The notes beneath the pieces are model-generated. The model worked only from the letters and a program-made list of their open reading frames with translations, made no database searches and had not been told where the DNA came from. This document shows, in pieces, positions 23,621 through 26,971 of a DNA stretch of 26,971 nucleotides. Source of the stretch: Bacilli bacterium (GTDB lineage: Bacteria > Bacillota_I > Bacilli_A > ML615J-28 > CAG-698). Each line of letters opens with the position of its first letter. Position 1 is the first letter of the stretch. The translations under genes were made by a program, and so were the position numbers. The stretch covers positions 1-26,971 of the forward strand of contig JALOBF010000006.1 of NCBI GenBank assembly GCA_023228385.1, given 5' to 3'.

Positions 23621-24225
23621 TTATAAAAATAGTCAGTGCCGGACCTAACGGTTTTAAAAAATTATATCACCCTGACGCCGATGAGTTTTTAGTCGGCGTT
23701 GACGGGGGAATATATAATATTGTGGAAAAAGGATTAAAGGTTGATTTGGCGGTCGGTGATTTTGATTCCTGTAATATTGAGGAAGTTATTATCCATTGCT
23801 CTAAGGTTAAATTTTATCCTGAAAAGAAAGATTTAAGTGATTTGGAATTAGCCGTTCAGGAAGTTTTACCGATGAAAAGTGATAAAATTGAAATTTATAA
23901 TGCAACCGGGGGGCGTATCGATCATTTTATTGCGGCATTAAATGTTATTATTTCTTATTCCGATTACAATATCGAAATGTTTGACGAACGCAATCATATT
24001 TGTATTATTCGCGAAAACACGATTTTTAAGAAAAGTAAATATAAATATTGTTCGTTTTTTGCCATTGAGAATGATACTATTATATCGCTTTCCGGTTTTA
24101 AATATCAGTTAAATAAATATCATCTTCACCCTTTTGATAACCGATGTTTAAGTAATGAAATTGTTCAAGAAGAAGCTCAAGTTACGTTAAATGGTAAAAG
24201 ATTATTGGTGATTGAAACATTATAG
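23617..24225 (+). CDS. thiN: Thiamine diphosphokinase ThiN
   Basis: Makes thiamine diphosphate from thiamine and ATP. Motifs: GVDGGIYNIVEKGLKVDLAVGDFDSC (ATP and metal binding, about residues 27-52), EKKDLSDLELAV, and NATGGRIDHFIAAL. The C-terminal beta domain is present but shorter and less conserved. 202 residues. Order rsgA-rpe-thiN is the usual Bacillota one, and in Bacillus the next gene is spoVM, as here. Confidence 0.95.
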   Translation: MIIKIVSAGPNGFKKLYHPDADEFLVGVDGGIYNIVEKGLKVDLAVGDFDSCNIEEVIIHCSKVKFYPEKKDLSDLELAVQEVLPMKSDKIEIYNATGGRIDHFIAALNVIISYSDYNIEMFDERNHICIIRENTIFKKSKYKYCSFFAIENDTIISLSGFKYQLNKYHLHPFDNRCLSNEIVQEEAQVTLNGKRLLVIETL

Positions 24226-24253
24226 TCTAAATTGGTGGTCTTTTACATATAAT
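24225..24253 (+). promoter_or_regulatory. Candidate SigE-type promoter of spoVM
   Basis: CATATAAT (24246-24253) fits the SigE -10 CATACAnT at 7 of 8 positions. The -35 side (GTCTAAAT, 24225-24232, 13-14 base spacing) is a weak match. spoVM is SigE-controlled in Bacillus. The same -10 contains TATAAT, so SigA use cannot be excluded. Confidence 0.4.
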
Positions 24254-24275
24254 TTATTGAATTGAGGGATTAGTT

Positions 24276-24371
24276 ATGAGGATTTATGTAATAAGATTAC
24301 CAAGATTTTTATCTTACATTATTTGTAAACTCATACAAATATTTTCAAGAAAAGAAAAAAAGGCTCAATAA
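24276..24371 (+). CDS. spoVM: Stage V sporulation protein SpoVM (31 aa)
   Basis: Tiny amphipathic-helix peptide that senses the convex forespore membrane and anchors SpoIVA, starting coat assembly. The 31 residues begin MRIYVIRLPRFL, which aligns without gaps to the B. subtilis peptide MKFYTIKLPKFL, including the key Pro9 and the basic residues at 2, 7 and 10. The helix half (SYIICKLIQIF) is amphipathic; Arg17 of the Bacillus protein is Cys here with Lys18 next to it. The tail is longer and basic (RKEKKAQ). GAGGGA precedes the ATG by seven bases. Its position between thiN and rpmB is exactly that of spoVM in Bacillus. Too short for most gene finders. Confidence 0.9.
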   Translation: MRIYVIRLPRFLSYIICKLIQIFSRKEKKAQ

Positions 24372-24386
24372 AGTAGGCCTTTTTTT
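24355..24386 (+). terminator. Bidirectional terminator between spoVM and rpmB
   Basis: Stem AAAAAAGGC / GCCTTTTTT with a 12-13 base loop. T-runs appear on both strands, so it can end both the spoVM operon and rpmB. The 5' arm lies inside the last codons of spoVM. Confidence 0.85.
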
Positions 24387-24578
24387 CTATACTCTTTCCA
24401 CTAATCCGGATTTTAAAGCACGGGCTGAAACATATACTCTTTTTATTTTTCCGTTTTTGTCTTTAATTCTTACTTTATGGAGATTTGCTTTCCAACTGCG
24501 TCGGGAAGTTTTTAAAGAGTGCGGACGATTATTTCCGTATATTGTACCCAATCCGGTAATATAACATTTACGAGCCAT
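24387..24578 (-). CDS. rpmB: Large-subunit ribosomal protein bL28
   Basis: Ribosomal protein bL28, 63 residues. The N terminus MARKCYITGLGTIYGNNRPHS and the C terminus RVYVSARALKSGLVERV match the family closely. It has one Cys (Cys5) and lacks the paired CxxC motifs of the zinc-binding form. AAGGAGGG lies six bases before the ATG. It is transcribed against its neighbours from its own promoter and shares a terminator with spoVM. Confidence 0.97.
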   Translation of the reverse strand: MARKCYITGLGTIYGNNRPHSLKTSRRSWKANLHKVRIKDKNGKIKRVYVSARALKSGLVERV

Positions 24579-24620
24579 ATTATCCCTCCTTATAAGGATT
24601 TAGAGTTTTCTACTTTAAGT

Positions 24621-24649
24621 ATTATATCATACTCAACAATCTAAATCAA
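24621..24649 (-). promoter_or_regulatory. SigA promoter of rpmB
   Basis: Minus strand: TTGATT, 17 bases, extended -10 TGATATAAT (hexamer 24621-24626). About 36 bases of leader precede the ribosome binding site, including the palindrome CCTTATAAGG. Confidence 0.78.
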
Positions 24650-24950
24650 GAAAAAAATAATCTCAAGCACGCCTTTATAATTATTTAGATTAATATTTTA
24701 TTCAGATATCATAATATTTTTTCATATTATGCTTACAGTGTCAAAACATCGTTTTGATAACTGTATTTACAGGTCGCAACAGAATGTAAAACAAGAATAA
24801 CTGGACCTAAATACACAAATTTTTAAACCTTAATGTTATAGATGATTATATAATATTAGGGTTTTTATTATTGATAATAAAAAACTTCAGAATAAAGGCT
24901 ATTATTTGTGCTGCGATTTTTATGCTATTTATTTGAACAGAGATTATAAC
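24650..24950. other. Non-coding stretch between rpmB and the gamma-glutamyltransferase gene
   Basis: No reading frame longer than a few codons with a ribosome binding site was found on either strand. The stretch is very AT-rich. Two dyads stand out: a hairpin at 24735-24764 and an all-AT 10-bp inverted repeat (TTTTTATTAT / ATAATAAAAA) at 24862-24883. No tRNA-like or riboswitch-like fold was recognised. Confidence 0.6.
24735..24764. repeat. Intergenic inverted repeat
   Basis: TCAAAAC (24741-24747) and GTTTTGA (24751-24757) pair around a 3-base loop, with outer ACAGT (24735-24739) and ACTGT (24760-24764) extending the stem past a small bulge. No T-run follows, so it is not a normal terminator. 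Confidence 0.6.
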
Positions 24951-24979
24951 TTGATAATTAATTAAATATATAATATAAT
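24951..24979 (+). promoter_or_regulatory. SigA promoter of the gamma-glutamyltransferase gene
   Basis: TTGATA and a perfect TATAAT (24974-24979) separated by 17 bases, 29 bases before the TTG start. Confidence 0.75.
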
Positions 24980-25008
24980 TATTTTACTAATATACTAGGA
25001 GGGTTCTC

Positions 25009-26622
25009 TTGTTTATAAACAGTCCTTATTATAATCCTTATCAGTTGAGTCGAAAAGCAGTATATGCTCGAAATGGCATGGTTGCATCTTCCAATCCATT
25101 GGCTGCTCAGGCCGGATTGGAAATTCTTAAAAAAGGCGGAAATAGCGTTGATGCTGCAATAGCGGTAGCGAGTTGTTTAACTGTATTTGAGCCGACCTCT
25201 AACGGTATTGGCGGCGATGCTTTTGCTTTGGTATGGTATCAGGGAAAACTTTACGGTTTAAACGCCAGCGGGCCGGCCCCACGGGAAATATCTATTGAAA
25301 AATTAAAAGAACAGGGTTATAAGGAAATGCCCCGTTATGGTTTTATTCCGGTGACCGTTCCCGGTGTTCCTGCCGCTTGGCAGGAACTTGCTGAGCGATT
25401 TGGCCAATTATCGTTAAAACAATCAATGGCTCCGGCGATTGCCTATGCCGCTAATGGTTATCCGGTATCACCGACGACAGCTTTAAACTGGGGGATTACG
25501 TATAATATATACCGTCAAAATCTGACTGATCGGGAATACAAAGAATGGTTTAGAGTTTTTGCTCCTTACAATAAACCGCCCCGAGCGGGAGAAATATGGA
25601 AGTCGGAAGACCATGCTCGAACTCTCCAAATAATTGCCGACTCTAACGCTGCGGAATTTTATCAGGGGTGTATAGCTGAGGCAATTGACGAGTTTTCAAA
25701 AGAACACCAAGGTTTTATCAGAAAAGAAGATTTAGCTAATTATAAGGTACAATGGGTCAAGCCTATTTGCATTAATTATCGCGGTTATCAAGTGTGGGAA
25801 ATACCTCCGAACGGACAGGGTTTAGTTTGCCTTTTGGCATTAAATATTCTTAAAGGTTACGATAATCTTCATCCTTTTAATGATGAGACTGTTCATAAGC
25901 AAATAGAGGCAATCAAGTTGGCTTTTATTGATGGCTTGAATTATATTACTGATTCCGCTGAAATGAAAGTTAAGGTATCGGACTTATTAACCGATGAATA
26001 TGCTGAATATAGGCGAAATATGATATCGGATTATTCCCTGATGCCGCTGGCTGCAGACGAAAATAACGGCGGAACGGTTTATTTTGCCACTGCTGATTGC
26101 GAAGGTAATATGGTATCTTATATCCAAAGTAATTATATGGGGTTCGGCTCCGGTTTGGTTGTTCCCAACACGGGAATTACTTTGCAGAATCGCGGTCATA
26201 CCTTTTCGCTTAATCCCGGTCATATCAATTCCTTGAAACCAGGGAAAAGAACTTATCATACCATTATTCCCGGCTTTCTTACTAAAGGTCACCATCCGAT
26301 TGGTCCTTTTGGCGTTATGGGCGGTTTTATGCAACCGCAGGGACACCTTCAGGTAATTACCAACTGTATCGATTTTGGTATGAATCCGCAAGCGGCTCTT
26401 GACGCTCCGAGGTGGCAATGGATTAAAGATAGAATTGTGAAGGTCGAACAACGTTTTCCCCATCATTTAATCGAACAATTAGCGGCGAGAGGCCATCAAA
26501 TCGAAGTGGAGCATTCCCCGACAAGTTTTGGCCGTGGTCAGATAATTTGGCGGAATCCGGAAACCGGTGTTTTGGCGGGAGGAACGGAGTCAAGAACAGA
26601 CGGAGTAATTGCTGCTTGGTAA
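25009..26622 (+). CDS. Cytoplasmic gamma-glutamyltransferase-like Ntn-hydrolase (YwrD-like)
   Basis: Member of the gamma-glutamyltranspeptidase family, which matures by self-cleavage in front of a catalytic Thr and hydrolyses or transfers gamma-glutamyl groups. Visible: NGMVASSNPLAAQAGLEIL and GGNSVDAAIAVA at the N terminus, EPTSNGIGGDAFAL, the cleavage/nucleophile region NNGGTVYFATAD with Thr356, and GTESRTDG at the end. 537 residues, full length. There is no signal peptide, unlike secreted GGT; it resembles the intracellular YwrD branch, whose substrate is uncertain. The start is TTG with AGGAGGG five bases upstream. It has its own promoter and stands where asp23-like yloU usually lies between rpmB and fakA. 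Confidence 0.9.
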   Translation: MFINSPYYNPYQLSRKAVYARNGMVASSNPLAAQAGLEILKKGGNSVDAAIAVASCLTVFEPTSNGIGGDAFALVWYQGKLYGLNASGPAPREISIEKLKEQGYKEMPRYGFIPVTVPGVPAAWQELAERFGQLSLKQSMAPAIAYAANGYPVSPTTALNWGITYNIYRQNLTDREYKEWFRVFAPYNKPPRAGEIWKSEDHARTLQIIADSNAAEFYQGCIAEAIDEFSKEHQGFIRKEDLANYKVQWVKPICINYRGYQVWEIPPNGQGLVCLLALNILKGYDNLHPFNDETVHKQIEAIKLAFIDGLNYITDSAEMKVKVSDLLTDEYAEYRRNMISDYSLMPLAADENNGGTVYFATADCEGNMVSYIQSNYMGFGSGLVVPNTGITLQNRGHTFSLNPGHINSLKPGKRTYHTIIPGFLTKGHHPIGPFGVMGGFMQPQGHLQVITNCIDFGMNPQAALDAPRWQWIKDRIVKVEQRFPHHLIEQLAARGHQIEVEHSPTSFGRGQIIWRNPETGVLAGGTESRTDGVIAAW

Positions 26623-26662
26623 ATAATTTAGGTGATAATGTCATAGCACAGATAATTTTAAC

Positions 26663-26691
26663 TTGCTTAAAAAACAGTCATATGGTATAAT
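26663..26691 (+). promoter_or_regulatory. SigA promoter of fakA
   Basis: TTGCTT, 17 bases, extended -10 TGGTATAAT (hexamer 26686-26691), 35 bases before the start codon. Confidence 0.75.
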
Positions 26692-26726
26692 TGAAAAATA
26701 GAAAGAACAAAAACGGGGGCACTTAT

Positions 26727-26971
26727 ATGCAAATCAAAAAAATAGATGGTGCTTTGTTTAAGGCAATGATTACAAACGGAGCCGAAAACTTGAGAATCAA
26801 TTACAAAGTAGTTGATGCGTTAAATGTGTTTCCGGTTCCGGACGGCGATACCGGCACCAATATGAAGTTAACGATTGACGGTGGTGTTAACGAGATATAT
26901 GCGTTAAACGAAACTAATATTTACGAGGTATCAAAAAAATTATCGCGGGGCATGTTAATGGGCGCTCGAGG
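26727..26971 (+). CDS. fakA: Fatty acid kinase catalytic subunit FakA (5' part; runs off the window)
   Basis: DAK2/DegV-partner kinase that phosphorylates fatty acids bound to FakB for entry into phospholipid synthesis. Only about 81 residues are in the window. They include the diagnostic nucleotide/metal motif NVFPVPDGDTGTNMKLT and the segment LSRGMLMGARG. The ATG at 26727 has a G-rich ribosome binding site (GGGGG) seven bases upstream. In Bacillus fakA (yloV) follows yloU; here yloU is absent and the gamma-glutamyltransferase gene precedes. Confidence 0.93.
   Translation, partial: MQIKKIDGALFKAMITNGAENLRINYKVVDALNVFPVPDGDTGTNMKLTIDGGVNEIYALNETNIYEVSKKLSRGMLMGAR

Noticed and set aside
25987..26466. 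159-codon minus-strand frame inside the gamma-glutamyltransferase gene
   Set aside because: It lies wholly opposite a well-conserved gene; its sequence looks like a shadow of the coding strand.
1..26971. Mollicute genetic code with TGA as tryptophan
   Set aside because: TGA is the stop of ruvA, ruvB, murG, the PHP gene, rsmB, rlmN and rpe, and Trp is TGG throughout.

Overview
This window is AT-rich and gene-dense, almost all on the + strand. It looks like a chromosomal piece of a walled, endospore-forming member of the Bacillota, probably an AT-rich deep branch of the class Bacilli. The gene order matches Bacillus-type housekeeping neighbourhoods. The cell-wall genes murG and murB and an FtsW/SpoVE flippase-polymerase are present. 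Four sporulation genes are present: spoIIGA, sigE, sigG and a tiny, easily missed spoVM. Many genes end in TGA inside ATGA overlaps, and tryptophan is encoded by TGG, so the standard bacterial code is used and the genome is not a code-4 mollicute. No tRNA, rRNA, CRISPR array, insertion sequence or phage gene was seen.

Layout. 1-2663: the 3' part of ffh, then an orphan 611-residue coiled-coil protein. 2684-3244 (-): ruvA, divergent from an operon ruvB-queA-tgt-lipoprotein (3323-7373) closed by a terminator. 7465-10574: ftsW/spoVE-murG-murB. 10676-11818: ftsZ with its own promoter and terminator. 11975-14249: spoIIGA-sigE-sigG. Together 7465-14249 is a shortened distal division/cell-wall cluster, lacking divIB and ftsA. 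14346-14921: an ECF-transporter substrate-binding component. 14998-17837: gpmI-eno (lower glycolysis). 18081-24371: an orphan coiled-coil protein, a PHP phosphoesterase, rsmB, rlmN, rsgA, rpe, thiN and spoVM, most joined by 4-base overlaps. 24387-24578 (-): rpmB. 25009-26622: a cytoplasmic gamma-glutamyltransferase-like gene. 26727-end: the start of fakA.

How the genes work together. SpoIIGA is the membrane protease that activates pro-SigE in the mother cell. SigG is the late forespore sigma factor. SpoVM marks the forespore surface for coat assembly. The most interesting structure is at sigG: a strong hairpin pairs the sigG ribosome binding site with upstream sequence, and a SigG-like promoter lies inside it. 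A transcript from that promoter loses the pairing strand, whereas read-through from sigE keeps the ribosome binding site masked. A similar layout appears at the next gene, the ECF component. Other points for a second look are a murG with no ordinary start codon at the expected place, several TTG starts with strong upstream ribosome binding sites, two orphan coiled-coil proteins, a dyad over the ftsZ -10 box, and a 430-base non-coding stretch before the gamma-glutamyltransferase gene.
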